Origin: Cryptomeria japonica
Lineage: Eukaryota; Streptophyta; Pinopsida; Cupressales; Cupressaceae
Length of the DNA stretch: 64,000 nt
Direction: 5' to 3'
Assembly (NCBI RefSeq): GCF_030272615.1
Contig: NC_081412.1
Coordinates: forward strand, 480,463,157-480,527,156
In this document: in pieces, positions 44,357 through 56,419 of the stretch
Layout: every line of letters starts with the position of its first letter
Numbering within the stretch: position 1 is the first letter of the stretch
Position numbers and translations under genes: made by a program
Notes under the pieces: generated by a model
Databases searched by the model: none
Seen by the model: the letters and a program-made list of their open reading frames with translations, nothing else
Told to the model about the DNA's origin: nothing

Positions 44357-45290
44357 ATGATGAAGAAGGAAGGTCCAAAGTTTAATAGAGAGAACTACAG
44401 GATATGGAGTGACAGAATGAAAATTTATGTCAAGAGTCTGGGTAGTCAGTATTGGGAACATGTCAATACTAAGTATGTTGCACCTAATGGGATGTTGATT
44501 GATTATCAGAAGAAAGAGAAACAAGAAAATCATCAAGCATTGGAGGCTATTATCAGTTCTTTGTCTGATGCAGAGTATGTAGATGTTCATGGTCTTGAAA
44601 CTACATATGAGGTATGGAAAAAACTTGAGGAGATTTATAGCAGTGATGAACATGTTAAGAGTGCTAAAGAAGAGAGTCTAAGAGGTAAATTTGATGACAT
44701 GTGGATGGCTGAAGGTAAGAATATCCAGCAGTATGGTCAAATGATAAAAGAGAGTCAGTAAAATTAAGAGTGCGGGAGGTAAAGTGGAAGATTCCACAGT
44801 GATCAGTAAGGTATTGATAACCCTGCTATCGGTCTACGCTATCTGAGTTGCAACTATTCAGGAGCTAAAGTCCATTGACAAAAGTAAGGTAACTCTTGAC
44901 TCCATCATTGGCAAGCTTACTACTTTTGAATTAAATGGTTATGATGGTAGTGTATAGAAATCTGAGTCTACATTTAGAGCTTCTATTTCTAACCCATCTA
45001 TGAGGAAAAGTAGAGATGCCAGTCACAGTTATGAATCCAAATCCAGAAAAGAAGCTGATGATGAAGATAGTTTAGTTGAGCTTGAAGAATTGTTGGCCAA
45101 GTGGTTTCCTAGAGGTATAGGTAAATATAGAGGCAAATTACGTTTGAAATGTTTTGCATACAACAAGATTGGACACATTGCTGCCAATTGTCCTAATGGT
45201 GATAATGAGCACAAATGAGAGAAATTCAAGAAGTACAAGGGTAAAGGAAAAAGAGATTGTCTTATTGTTGTTGATGGTGGTATCACTGAT
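44357..45290 (+). pseudogene. E4 Gag
   Basis: Starts at the ATG 53 bp after the primer site (MMKKEGPKFNRENYRIWSDR) and is open to 44761. A frameshift near 44,757 moves the rest to the pol frame (LDSIIGKLTTFELNGYDGSV, with stops). The zinc knuckle reads CFAYNKIGHIAANC, so its second Cys is Tyr and zinc binding would be impaired. The N-terminal part is very close to E3 gag. Confidence 0.9.
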
Positions 45291-45293
45291 GAG

Positions 45294-46990
45294 ATGTTAG
45301 ACCAGAAGACATTAGTATCCAGGATGGATAACTCTGATGATTGGATCATTGATAGTGGTTGTTCACATCACATGATCGATGATCGGAGCAAATTTATTTC
45401 TCTGAAGGAATTTGATGGTGGAGTTGTAAGATTTGGTAATAACTCACCCTGCATGGTTAAAGGTAAGGGAACTATTTCTCTTAATGGAAAGAGTAGTGCA
45501 GATGATGTCTACTAGGTTGAAGGTTTAAAGCATAATCTTTTGAGTGTGGCACAACTCAATGACAGAGGATACCCATTGGAATTTAAAACTGGTATGTGCA
45601 AAATCTATGACAATAAAGGTGAACTGGTTGCAACTGGAAAGCAAACCAAAGGTAACTTGTTTCATCTTAATCCTAAAGTCAACAACTATTTAATTGCAAA
45701 GATAGATGATAGTTGGCATTGGTATAGAAAATTTTGTCATATAAACTTTGATAACATTGTTAAAGTGAGTAAGTCCAAGAAAGTGAGAGGTTTGCCTCAG
45801 TTAGACAAACCGATTAATGCTTTGTGCAAAGAATTTTAGTTGGGAAAGATGACATCCTCAACTTTGAAGAGAAAATCTTTTTTAGCAGAACATTTGTTAG
45901 ATTTGATGAATACAGATCTTTGTGGACCAATAAGAACAAAAAGTATTCAAGATGACAGATATTTTATGATCTTCACTGATGATTGCTCAAGGATGATGTG
46001 GGTCACATTCTTGAAGGATAAGACCAAAGCTTTTGGTAAGTTCAATACATTCAGGGCCTTAGTTGAGAAAGATAGCGGGAAGAAGATAAAGTGTCTGAGG
46101 ACAAATCAAGGTGGTGAGTTTACTTCTAAGGAATTCACTAGGTATTGTGAAGAAAATGGTATCAAACGATGAATTTTTGCATTGAGGACACCACAATAGA
46201 ATGGTATCACAGAGAGAAACAACCAGTTAGTTGTTGAAGCTACTAGGACAATGTTGATACAAGGAGGTGTAGCGAAAACTTTCTAGAGAGAAGTTGTCAG
46301 CACAGCTGTCTACAGTATGAACCAGATTCTAGTAAAGAGAGGTAAGGACAAGACTTCTTATGAATATTGGTATGGTAGATCACCTGATGTTAGTTATTTC
46401 AGAATATTTGAAAGCAAATGTTTTATTAAAAGAGGTGATTATATTAGCAAATTTGAGGCCAAAAGTGATGAAGGTATATTTCTTGGCTATTCCACCAAGA
46501 GTAAGGCCTACAAGTGTTTTAACAATCAGACATAGAGAATTTTTAAGAGTGTTGATGTTCGAGTGGATGCATTTCATGAAGTTTGAGAGGAAACCAGTTC
46601 AGAGAAAAAGGATGAAGATCCTTGCACTTTGTTTTTGGAACCATAAACTATGAAATCTGAAACCGACAAAGCAAATATTGATGTACCAGTTCAACCGAAA
46701 CAAATAAATTTAGGAAAAGATGATGATAATGAAGAAGTTGAACCTGAAGATAATGATCATGTTATTCCAATATATGTGAGAGTGACTCACAATCCTAAAC
46801 AAATTATTGGGAATAAGGATGTTGGAGTACTAACCAGAAGAAGAATTGGAGAGAATTCTTTCATGATCTCCACTATTGAACCAAGAACTGCTAAGGAAGC
46901 ATTTGGTGATGATCATTGGGTTAAAGCTATGGAGGAGGAATTAGATCAAATTAAGAAGAACAACACATGGACCCTAGTACCCTGACCGGT
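45294..46990 (+). pseudogene. E4 protease-integrase
   Basis: One frame interrupted by stops at about 45,515, 45,839, 46,172, 46,199, 46,285, 46,535, 46,584 and 46,985. Protease IDSGCSHHM is intact. GAG-pre-integrase (DSWHWYRKFCHINFDNIVKV) is followed by the integrase core: NTDLCGP is kept, but the second catalytic Asp is Asn (LRTNQGGEF). The Glu region reads NGITERNN after a stop. The C-terminal integrase and linker region (SDEGIFLGYSTKSKAYKCF; IIGNKDVGVLTRRRIGE) leads to RT. Confidence 0.9.
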
Positions 46991-47000
46991 AAATAAAAAT

Positions 47001-48380
47001 GTGATAGAAACTAAGTGGGTTTTCAGGAACAACTTGAATGAAGATGGTGTTGTAGTTCACAATAAAGCTAGGTTGGTTTGCAAAGGTTATGCACAAAAGG
47101 AAGGAGAAGAATATGGTGAAACTTTTGCACCAGTGGAAAGACTAGAAGGTGACAGAAATTTACTTGCATTTGCAGCACACAAGAAATTCAAGGTATAATA
47201 GATGGATGTTAAGTCGACATTTTTGAATGGGATACTTGAAGAAGAAGTATACATTGAGCAACTAGATGGTTATGCTCTGACTGATAAGAAAGGCATGGTA
47301 TGCAGATTGCATAAAGCTTTATATGGATTAAAGCAGGCACCTAGAGCATGGTATGAAAGGCTTCATACACATCTTATGAAGCTAGGATTTCTAAGGACTA
47401 GTGATGATAGTAACATATATCTCAAATCTGAAGGAGATCAAATACTAGTCAGTGAAGTATTTATTGATGATATCATATTTGGAGGTAATGATGACATGAG
47501 CAATAGTTTTGCAGATGAAATGAAAAATGAGTTTGAAATGTCTTTAGTGGGAGAAATAAAAAATTTCATAGGCTTGCAAATATAGCAAATGAAGAATGGT
47601 ATTTTTGTCACACAGTCTAAGTATGTGAAAGAGGTTTTGAAGACATTTGGCATGAGTGACTATAAACCAGTTGGGACACCTATGGTTATAGATTGTAAGT
47701 TGTCTAAGGAAGATGAATCCAAATCTGTTGATGAGAAGGAATATCAGTCAATGATTGGAGAATTGCACTATTTTGTTCACAACAGATGGGACATAGCTCA
47801 TGCAGTTGGCATAGTTGCTAGATTCCAGAAGAATCTTAAGGAAACACATCTAATAGCAACCAAAATAATTTTTAGATACTTGAAAGGTACTATTGATTAT
47901 GGGTTATGGTATCCATATGGAGGAAATTTTGACTTGAAGGTGTACATAGATGCACATTGGGCAGGAAATGTTGATGATGGAAAAGCACAACCGGTGGAGC
48001 ATTTTTTCTTGGAGGAAGGCTTGTTTCATGGAGTAGTAAAAAGCAGAGTTGTACTTCAGAATCCTCTGTTGAAGCTGAGTATGTTGCAGCTTACATGAAT
48101 TGCACATAGGCTATATGGATGAAGCACATTTTGGAAGGCTTTATGATGAAGATTTCAGAACCTATAAAGATTTTATGTGATAATATAAGTGCCATAAATA
48201 CTTCCAAGAACCCTGTTTTACACGCACAAACCAAGCATATTGAGTTGAAGTATCATTTCTTGAGGGAAAAAGTTCAGAGTAAAGATGTGATCTTAGAGCA
48301 TGTTTCTACCAAGGAGCAGCTTGCAAATATTTTTACTAAATCTCTGCCTAAGACTACTTTTGAGTACCTTAGAAGTTAGT
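47001..48380 (+). pseudogene. E4 reverse transcriptase-RNase H
   Basis: RT and RNase H with stops at 47,196-47,201 (two in a row) and 47,583. Motifs: [71 protein letters not shown] and the catalytic FIDDIIFGG. The connection region is complete here (ELHYFVHNRWDIAHAVGIVA). RNase H shows YIDAHWAGNVDD (Asp to His next to the catalytic position) and, after a frameshift, ILCDNISAINTSKNPVLHAQ and TKHIELKYHFLREKVQ. Confidence 0.9.
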
Positions 48381-48733
48381 TAGGGGTTGTCCCTCTTCGT
48401 GAAGTCAGTTAAGTATGATGTAGATTACATTAGTCCCAGAGCTACTTGCATAATTTTACAGGAGGATTGGTGTAGAAGTGGATTTATTCCACAGGGGGAG
48501 CATCAAGTTGCAGAATGTTGATGATGCACAATGAAATTTGACATTACATGTTTTACTTTCAATTTGGAATTGTTTTCAAAGGGGGAGAAGACTTATGTGA
48601 TTATGGGAAGGAGAACCAGTGACAAGTTGAAGACACAGAGAGAGCATGTGAATACTTGGTAATGTAAACCAGGATTACTATTCACAATCATGCAGCAATC
48701 AATGGTATTGATATTTGTATTTTCATCAATGCC
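48381..48733 (+). other. E4 3' untranslated region
   Basis: Non-coding, with extra polypurine-like runs (ACAGGGGGAGCAT near 48,490; CAAAGGGGGAGAAG near 48,577). Confidence 0.7.
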
Positions 48734-48745
48734 AAAGGGGGAGAT
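48734..48745 (+). other. E4 polypurine tract
   Basis: AAAGGGGGAGAT directly before the 3' LTR. Confidence 0.9.
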
Positions 48746-50070
48746 TGTTGGCATTTGCATGAAGATTGCATTAATGATATGTTATGTTGTCATTGATGTC
48801 AATAAACTGGTAATGATATTATTGTAATATTGTTACTGTAATTGGTAGGAAAAATTTGTGGAGTGAACCGATAACCAGTGTAAACCTTATCTATTGATGT
48901 AACTGGTAAACCCTAACCGATAAAGTTTGGTGAATTGGTTATATTGGTTTATGATTTGATGATGAGTGGTAATGATGATGACATGCATGATTATTGTATG
49001 AAGAAAATTCCAAGATATTTTGGCGAGTTGTTGTAATGGTTTTTGTCTAGGGAATGAGCAAATGTATTGTATCTAATGCAAAGCATGTGATGAGTTACTA
49101 AATTCAATGAAGCAGTGATCAAGGAGCGATCAAGGTTTTATTGATTGATGTGTAGAGATTGCTATGTAATCCAATAGTCATACTTGAACCAAATTTGTTT
49201 ATAATCTCAATGAGAATTAGGATTTTGTTGTGTTACCGACTTGATTGATTTGTTTTTAAGTTCGATGAAGTTGTTTAGTTTTATAGAGTTGGAAAAGAGA
49301 TAGACACAATTCAGTTGAGTGTGTGGTTGCCGAATTGGATGATGTATCTACAGTTTGAGTAAAGTTAGATAGGAGCATGAAATGAATCTAATCAAGAAAG
49401 TGTAGTGTTATTCAGACAGATTAGCAAACTCCTGTTGTTTTCTAACAATTACAGGAGAATTCAAATCCCCTAACCGAGTAAGCTCTAACAGGCTTGGTGC
49501 TATTCAAATCCTCTAATAATGTGGTCCATTAGATTGGATTTTCAAATCCTCAACCAAGGTTACTCCTTAAAGGGTATTGCTTCTAACAAGGCATTTGTAG
49601 TCAATCCCTTAACTAGGTGATTCCTAACAAGATCAATTCTTAACAAGACTTTTTGTAAAGCTTAAATAGGCTAGGCTCCTAATAGGGCGAACTTTAGAAG
49701 AGTTTAGATAGTTATCTTGTGAGTCTCATCTCACCGTGGTTTTTACCTATTTTGGTTTCCACATCAAAAATATTTGTGTCAAGTGGTGAATGTTTTAGTG
49801 ATTATGTTTTCATAGTTGATTTACTTAACTACTTAACTATTTTTGATAAGTCATGATAACTAGAAGGATTGATAAATAAAGAAGTTGTTTACTGTTAATT
49901 TGTTGTAACAGACAACCGGTTTATCTTATGAGTTTTTATCTTGACAGATTTGTTAGTTCTAAGTTTAATTTGAGAGATTGATTGGTGAAGTTTGTATTAG
50001 TTTTTCTATCTACTGATTCACCCCCCCTCTTAGTAGTTGATCGGATACTTATTCTTTCATCATACCATCA
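48746..50070 (+). repeat. E4 3' LTR
   Basis: 1,325 bp, TGTTGGCATTTGCATGAAG to ATACCATCA, similar throughout to the 5' LTR. Confidence 0.93.
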
Positions 50071-50075
50071 CAATC

Positions 50076-50954
50076 AGTGCTTCTTTGTTACTCATCATGT
50101 TATAGTTACTTTAGTTTTGATTATGGAAGGCACATACTTCTGCAAACTCATGATCATTCTCCCTTTGGAAATGGGACACAAATTTTTCTTCTACAGTCTC
50201 ATGATTTGCACTAGCTTCTCCCATTAGTGCATAAGAATTGAGCATCATGGCTTTCATGGGTTTAGAGGGATATGGATGACTAGACTGCATGATTTGTATG
50301 GATTTTTGAATATCTCCACAATGGATTTTTAGGTTATCAAATGTTTCATGCAACCTACATCCATGGGTTTCCAAATTAGAATAAAAAAATTTGCATAAAT
50401 TTGTAGGCTCAGCTTGAGTTGGGAGGCTCCCATTGTTTGGCCTCATATTCCATTAATCAATGGGATTTTGCTACCTGAAGTTTCTATTCCCAAAATTTTT
50501 ATTATTCTGGTTGTAACTTTGTGAACAAAAATTTGGGCCAGCATTAGATGCAACATTAAGTGAGATTGGTTGTTGATAAGGATTAGGATTTAATCTCAAC
50601 TTGGTCAATTCACTAGTTACTTGTGATAAAGTTTTCTTAACAACTTCAAGTTTGAAGGTGAGATTAGAATTTTGAGACCCTCTTGCTATTGAAAGAATAT
50701 AGTCTTTTGGAGGTTCATAGTTCAAATAGGTCAACATTGAATTTGTCACATCTAATTGGGATATGGGAACTAGATTTAACATAAGTGTATAATTTGTTAT
50801 TGTGTAGTTAATTGTCGAGATGGGGTTGTTCATCCCCGAAATAGCCAATGATGGCACAACCCCAAAATTTCCTACTCTCTTAGGATCCATTTATCAGGAA
50901 ATGACTATAACTTTATTATAAACCTTTTGCAAGGAATTTATTTGATCACCAGAC
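50076..50954 (-). pseudogene. G1 Gag, C-terminal half
   Basis: Two adjacent minus-strand stretches. 50471-50890 starts MDPKRVGNFGVVPSLAISGM and includes ARGSQNSNLTFKLEVVKKTL, a polar Asn/Gln-rich run (PNFCSQSYNQNNKNFGNRN). 50111-50446 has MRPNNGSLPTQAEPTNLC and ends DHEFAEVCAFHNQN next to E4. The composition and the CAFHNQN end suit the nucleocapsid side of a plant gypsy gag. It joins to 41971-42933 once E4 is removed and to 54090-54935 once E5 is removed. Confidence 0.72.
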
Positions 50955-53900
50955 TGATAATCTTAGAGGATCTAGTTAATACTGAGAGGGGGGGTGAATC
51001 AGTATTAATAATAATTTCAATCTTTGAATTTGAACTTATAAATTTCTTCAAATCAAATATAAACTAGTAAGAAACTCTTTGCCATTACCGGAAATCACTG
51101 ATAACCAACTATTAAACTGGTTTATCAGAATAGCTCATTAAGTGTTCATCAATATGCATAAACTGAAAGTAAACATAACAACACATAAAAACATTCACCA
51201 TATGAACGTCATGTTTTTCACGTGGAAACCCAAATAGGGAAAAACCACGGTGGGAATTCGTACCCACAAAATATTGTGCACTCTTTTAGAATGTGACCTG
51301 TTAGGAGCCTAGCTCGGTTAGAAGCTTACAATGATGCCCTATTAGGAGCAGACCCTGTTAGAAGTCGCTCGGCTAAGGGATTTAGATGATGAGCTCTGTT
51401 AGGAGCTTTGACCTATTAGGATCAACCTCACAAGAGCCCAAGAGGATTTAACACTCTGATATAGAGCTACTCGGTTAAGGGATTTACAATGTAAGGTATG
51501 TTAGGACCTACCCGGTTAAGGGATTTTGACTGTTGCAATTATTAGAGAACAATAGTGAATGATCTAGGTACAACACTTAACTACTTGCTTGATCAGATCC
51601 AATTAAGCTCCAAATCTGCTACACTCTAGCAGATCTCATACTTTGGTTTGGCTTCACACTTATCTCAAAACTACCAACACTCCAAACATCAACTGTACCA
51701 ACATAAATAACCTTTACAACTTATTCAGTTACAAAACCCTAAGACTTATAACATAGATCATCACAAATATTTTACAAATCATTACAGATCATCATTGATC
51801 ATCATGGATCATTACAATCAATTACAACCATTGAATGATCATCGCATCATGGTCTGATACAAAGTCAAACCCTTATAACACTCTGCTAAGTGCTTTGCAT
51901 ATTCCCAAGAAATTTGCTCTCCAAACGTGCCAAAACATCTTTCAAATACTTCACGTGATTTGTGCCACATCATTGCCAACAAATGAACTTGATGTAGATC
52001 ACCACCAAACCAAAAATCATTACTGGTTAAGGAATTCTTTACCGGTCCTTAAACCCTTCTTAAACCCTAGCAAAAATACAACAGAAATCATAAACATGAT
52101 TTCTGATAACCAAAACATGATGTGGTTATGGTCAGATACATATTACAATGATACAAGCTCACATTCCAAACCAAAACACTTCAATCAAAGCATTCCTTGT
52201 TTACCGGTTAAGGTCCTAATTCCTAGTTCACTGTCTATAATACCGGTAAGGCATTTCCGGTAGACCAAAAAGACTTAGATGACAAAATACAACTGTAGCG
52301 TCGTAAATTGTACACACTTGCTAGGGTGGTACAATTTCACACCTAGTTTAGCACCCGCCTTGGCACATTTTGCATTTTGCATTGCATTTTTCCCTTTAGC
52401 ACTTAATTAATTAAATTAATTAGGTCTAAGGTTCTATTTTATCATCTCCCATATCATAAAGTTGGGCCCTTTTTATTAAAGTGTGCCCCTTTCATTTTAT
52501 TCCTCTAATACATCATTTAATCAAAAACCCTAATTAGGTCCTATTTTGAACTTGGGGGCTTGATTTCGGGGGTCAAAACATCTCGAAATCACCTGTAACT
52601 TTGGGATTCTCTCTAAAATCATCATATCCGACGGCCTTGAAAATTTGGTGAAAAGTTGTCGGGACCATGGCGCCCAGCGTGCACATGGTCCCGGACATTT
52701 TTCCCGAAATTTTAGGAGCACGATCCAATCATAAAATAAAGCTTAACCCCAATATATTGGCGGGAGATTCAATCTCTAGGTCGGCCAAAAGTTGAAATTA
52801 AGACCTAGGGTTTCATATATAAGAGCTCTCTTTCTTCATTTGAAAGGATCCAAATTTTTGTTTTCAAGGGCCTTCTATGCAGCGAAAGAGCAGATCTTTG
52901 AAGACTTCAACAACATTCAACATCCATCCATCAAGCATTCATCCATTTAGGGCTTTGAAGACATTGAAAAGCAATAGGGGATCACCGACTGAAGATTGGC
53001 TTGTACCCCTCCCTTGGGGTTGGGTATGATTTCATGTTGTTTTCATGTCTTTGCATAAGCCTCATTATATCACTTGTATTCATGCTTTAGATCTCTTTAC
53101 ATCTTGATTTGGAGCATTTACATTATCATTTGCAAGCAATTAGGGTTTACTTTCTAGGTTGCTCTAGTTTGCTTACTTGCATCTTAGGATCTTGCACACA
53201 CACAAGGTCTGCACACACACTACTTTTACAATACAACTTGGCTATTCGTTGAGGTGGAAATCACCAAAGTGGGGGTTTGACTAAGGCAAAACCCTATATA
53301 GCTGCCCACCATACCTTTTCAGATATAAGTGCAGGTTTCGGGATTCGGACGACGCCGCAAGTTGTAGATCCGACGGAAGCAGACTGAGACGGAACAACAC
53401 ACCAAATTGCAGAGAAAAAGACTAGGATAGGGGCGTGGGGTGCCCTGGTCCTACTAGGACAGGGGCACTAGGCACCCTATTCCTTCTGTCAGACAGCAGT
53501 TTTCAGCATTTTTGACAGCTTTCCAGGTTGCAAAACAGCAGTTTCTAGAGCAGTTTCAGGTGCAGAATCAGGACAGTGGCGCCCACGCCCCCGTCCTGAA
53601 CATTTTCACTTAGATTTTAACACCAGGTACGCATTTACATTCTTGTCTTGTCCTTGTGTTTACAGCTTTCCATTGTTTAATCTCAATTCTGCACTCTAGT
53701 TATTAGTTCATACTTGCACTTTGGGGTTAAGAATTGAACTTGCATCATTCTATCTATCATTTGCAACAAAGGAATAGAAATCCTAATAGGTAGCCCGTGG
53801 CTCTCTCTTCCACAAAAAGAAGTAGCCAATTGTGTGATACCTCTAGGCTCTTTCGTATTCCACAAGTGTGTGATTGAAAGTGAGATTAGGGCATGTTTGC

Positions 53901-54089
53901 TTAGTGTCACTTTTTCCCCCACACAACAACATAGTAAATGTCACTTTCTATCAATGACAACACAAATAACTGATCAAAGTCATCTGATCATACAATCTCA
54001 ATCTCTTCATCACAATGTCATCACAAACATTCCTTTATCAGTTCAGTCACCATTCTTGATCTGCATCAATGATGCCAATTATGCCAACA
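50955..54089 (-). mobile_element. E5: copia solo LTR of the E3 family, split by E8
   Basis: Starts TGATAATCTTAGAGGATC and ends TTATGCCAACA. It follows the E3 LTR block by block (G-tract, CACGGTGGGAATT, TTAGGAGC words, CCTATTAGGATCAACCTC), but no internal genes are present. Flanks CAGAC/CATAC are a 4-of-5 duplication. Without E8 it is about 1.5 kb. Probably formed by LTR-LTR recombination, which removed the rest of the element. Confidence 0.85.
52294..53925 (+). mobile_element. E8: gypsy-type solo LTR inside E5
   Basis: 1,632 bp from TGTAGCGTCGTAAATTG to CCCCCACACA, flanked by an exact duplication ACAAC (52289-52293 and 53926-53930). A TATATAA promoter word near 52,815 gives plus orientation. 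It contains GC-rich patches unlike its surroundings (for example around 52,660-52,700 and 53,420-53,600). No coding capacity. Confidence 0.85.
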
Positions 54090-54935
54090 CATACAATCTT
54101 TTGATGAATAGGGAAGTGAGAGGATCGAAGGATTTTAGGTATACTTGGATTAAAGAGGTTTTTGGGACAATGTAGGGTGTCACCAACTGTTGGTAGAGTT
54201 GATGAAACCTATAATTGATAATTGGGATTGGTTCATTAGAATCTCTTGAAATTGAAATAAATTTATGGCATAGGACAGGAGGGTCGATATAGATTTTGAA
54301 TTGACCCAAGAACTTGTCTTGTAACTATTTCCATATTGCAATTGAGTTACAAGGAAAATTGAGATACAATCTATAGGAAAATTATCCTAATGAATAAGGG
54401 AACAATAAACAAATCACATCTTGATGTGCAATCTCCTTGTGATTGTAAATTTCTTTAAACATCTTAAGGTGTTTCTCCACTGTCCTAGACTCCCATTTAT
54501 GAACTTAGGGAATTTCTCTAGATTTTTAGGTAATTCATGTAATGGTTGAGTGAGCTTGAGATGTGAACTCTTGGCATTGGTGAAGAAAGTAATTAGTATA
54601 TTGGGTTGGGCAATGCTAATTGTATCTTGAGGTGAAGGTGTTGGGAAAAATCAGCATTGTGGATCAAGTGGGGGTATGGTAGTAGATGAAGTATCGCTTG
54701 TTGATTTTCCTTTATGTTCTCTTGGTTTTCAATGTTGAGATAGTTCCAAAATATCACCCTTCTTGGGTGTGGAGAAAATATTCCTTTGGTACCTCTGGGG
54801 TGAGAAGGACACAATGATTTCTAGATTTTTATGTTTTAGGTTATCCTTTTGGCGATAGTTCTATTGATTGTGATATTAGCAAAGACAAAAAAATGAGATA
54901 TGATGACAGATATCCTCTCTTCAAAGGTGATATTT
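54090..54935 (-). pseudogene. G1 Gag, N-terminal half
   Basis: Minus-strand gag text begins near 54,814 (MCPSHPRGTKGIFSPHPRRV in one frame) and is clearest at 54079-54309: FISISRDSNEPIPIINYRFH, YQQLVTPYIVPKTS and VYLKSFDPLTSLFIKRLY. These are typical of the retrotransposon gag core. Middle sections (ELPKNLEKFPKFINGSLGQW, RCLKKFTITRRLH) are in shifting frames. The start codon is not certain. G2 lies immediately upstream. Confidence 0.7.
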
Positions 54936-54940
54936 CTCAC

Positions 54941-56365
54941 TGATGTAGAGTGGGAAACTAGAAGGTAAGAAGACCCAAAACCATCCCTGTATGCCTTGTC
55001 TAAGGCCTATTACAACCCCACAACTAGGGTTCTACACACACCAATGTAGCCAATCACCTACTGCACTTCATAAGGAGGGTTTGGATTTTTTCAACAACTA
55101 ATATCACTCACCCTAGCCTCCCGACCAAGTTTGGAAGTTTCCTTTTTGCACCTGGGTCAAGAAAGCCCTACCTAGGCCTAATCCTAGTAGCCCTATTAGA
55201 CCGGTATTTCCCAAATCATTAAAAATTCTCCCAAATAACTCCAAGAAAAAATTATAGATTTCAATACCCTTATGGTCTTTACATCCAATCCCAATAGATT
55301 GAGGTTTGACTCTACTCCAACACCTCTAAGAACCTACTGAGTTTACAGACCTAATAAGCTTAATTAGGCCTGTTTTCCAAAGCAACTACTTGAAGATGGG
55401 GTTGCAGAACCAAAATAACCACTTGGACACATTCCCTAGGAATCTAATAGACCAAATCCACCATTATACCGGTCACCAAACACAACCTAGGTGACTGTTT
55501 GTTCATTCCTCCATATAGGCTAGACTAAACACATTGTCTTATTTAGCCTATGTTTTGGTGGGAACCACACCAACCCTCACTCCTAGATTCCACCATTTTG
55601 AAGTATCAGTGTACACACCCCTAACCTGAATTTTCCAAGATTCCATTGAATTCCACAAAGGAATTTGCAAGTTAGGGCTACCTCTTTGGTGAAACCCTAT
55701 GAACCAGGGTTTTTAATGACAATTTTGGTAAACTCCCTAACCTCTGCCAAATGGAGTCAGACCACTTGCATTTCAACCTTAACTCACACCACAATCCAAC
55801 CAATTCAAAATTGCATGCAAGTAAATCCTCTGTCAGATCGTACAATATAGAAAACAATGGAAATTTGGGTAAAATGTGAGTTTCCTTGTTATTCAAACCA
55901 CCAAATCTTTACATGCTTCATCCAAAACCAACATGTATGATCTTAGAGACACAAATAGGCCTTTCCCCAATTGATACAACTATTTTCCAATTGGTTATGC
56001 CCATTGGAACCTCTTTTCCCAATCGGTGGAAAATGTTGCTTAGCAACTTTGGCAACTTTTTGACAATTTTGCATTTTTGACACTTTTGACATGCCAACAT
56101 CCCTAATGGACTTTTTAGACCTATCCTAGGAATAAAAAAACTCAATAAAACTTATCAACATGCCTCCTACACTACATGAACCCCATGGTCTCATTTGGTC
56201 TCTAGGTTTATAAATGATCTTAGAGCCAATTGGCCTTACAAATGGGTTCTTTATTACATCCAAAGGATCCAAACTGATCCAACACATCATCCTAGGGTCT
56301 AAGACCACCTATCCAAAACTCAACCAACAAATGAAAACCAAAAACCAAGAGGGTGCCCTGCACCA
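54941..56365 (-). repeat. G2 3' LTR
   Basis: 1,425 bp, TGATGTAGAGTGGG to CCCTGCACCA. Closely matches 60993-62390. Repeated short ORFs inside both LTRs (for example 55665-55850 and 61694-61921) are not genes. Confidence 0.92.
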
Positions 56366-56419
56366 TACTCCAAGGCTAGGAAAAAACTCAAGTCTCTTGA
56401 GTTGGCAAATCTGGAACCT

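Larger units (their letters stand above)
42934..50070 (+). mobile_element. E4: Ty1/copia element, plus strand, in G1 gag
   Basis: LTRs at 42934-44289 and 48746-50070. Flanks CAGTC (42929-42933) and CAATC (50071-50075) are a target duplication with one change. Canonical primer site and polypurine tract are present. Gag-PR-IN-RT-RNase H run in order. From 45000 to about 48,050 the genes stay in one frame, broken by about a dozen stops. Frameshifts occur only near 44,757 and near 48,050-48,100. It is the same family as E3 in opposite orientation. Confidence 0.93.
9640..54935 (-). mobile_element. G1: old Ty3/gypsy element, split by four insertions
   Basis: Coding span of one gypsy element read on the minus strand. 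Gag is at 54,820-54,090 and 50,954-50,076. Gag end plus protease is at 42,933-41,971. The protease-RT linker, RT, RNase H and integrase lie from 13,656 to 9,640. The order gag-PR-RT-RNase H-IN is the gypsy order. Each gap is filled by an element with its own LTR ends and a near-duplicate 5-bp flank: E3 (GAATC/AAGTC), E4 (CAGTC/CAATC), E5 (CAGAC/CATAC). G2 sits upstream of gag (CTCAC/CTAAC). The integrase motif YYPQGNGVVESSNKNL suits the non-chromodomain plant gypsy branch. The LTRs of G1 were not identified. Confidence 0.8.
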
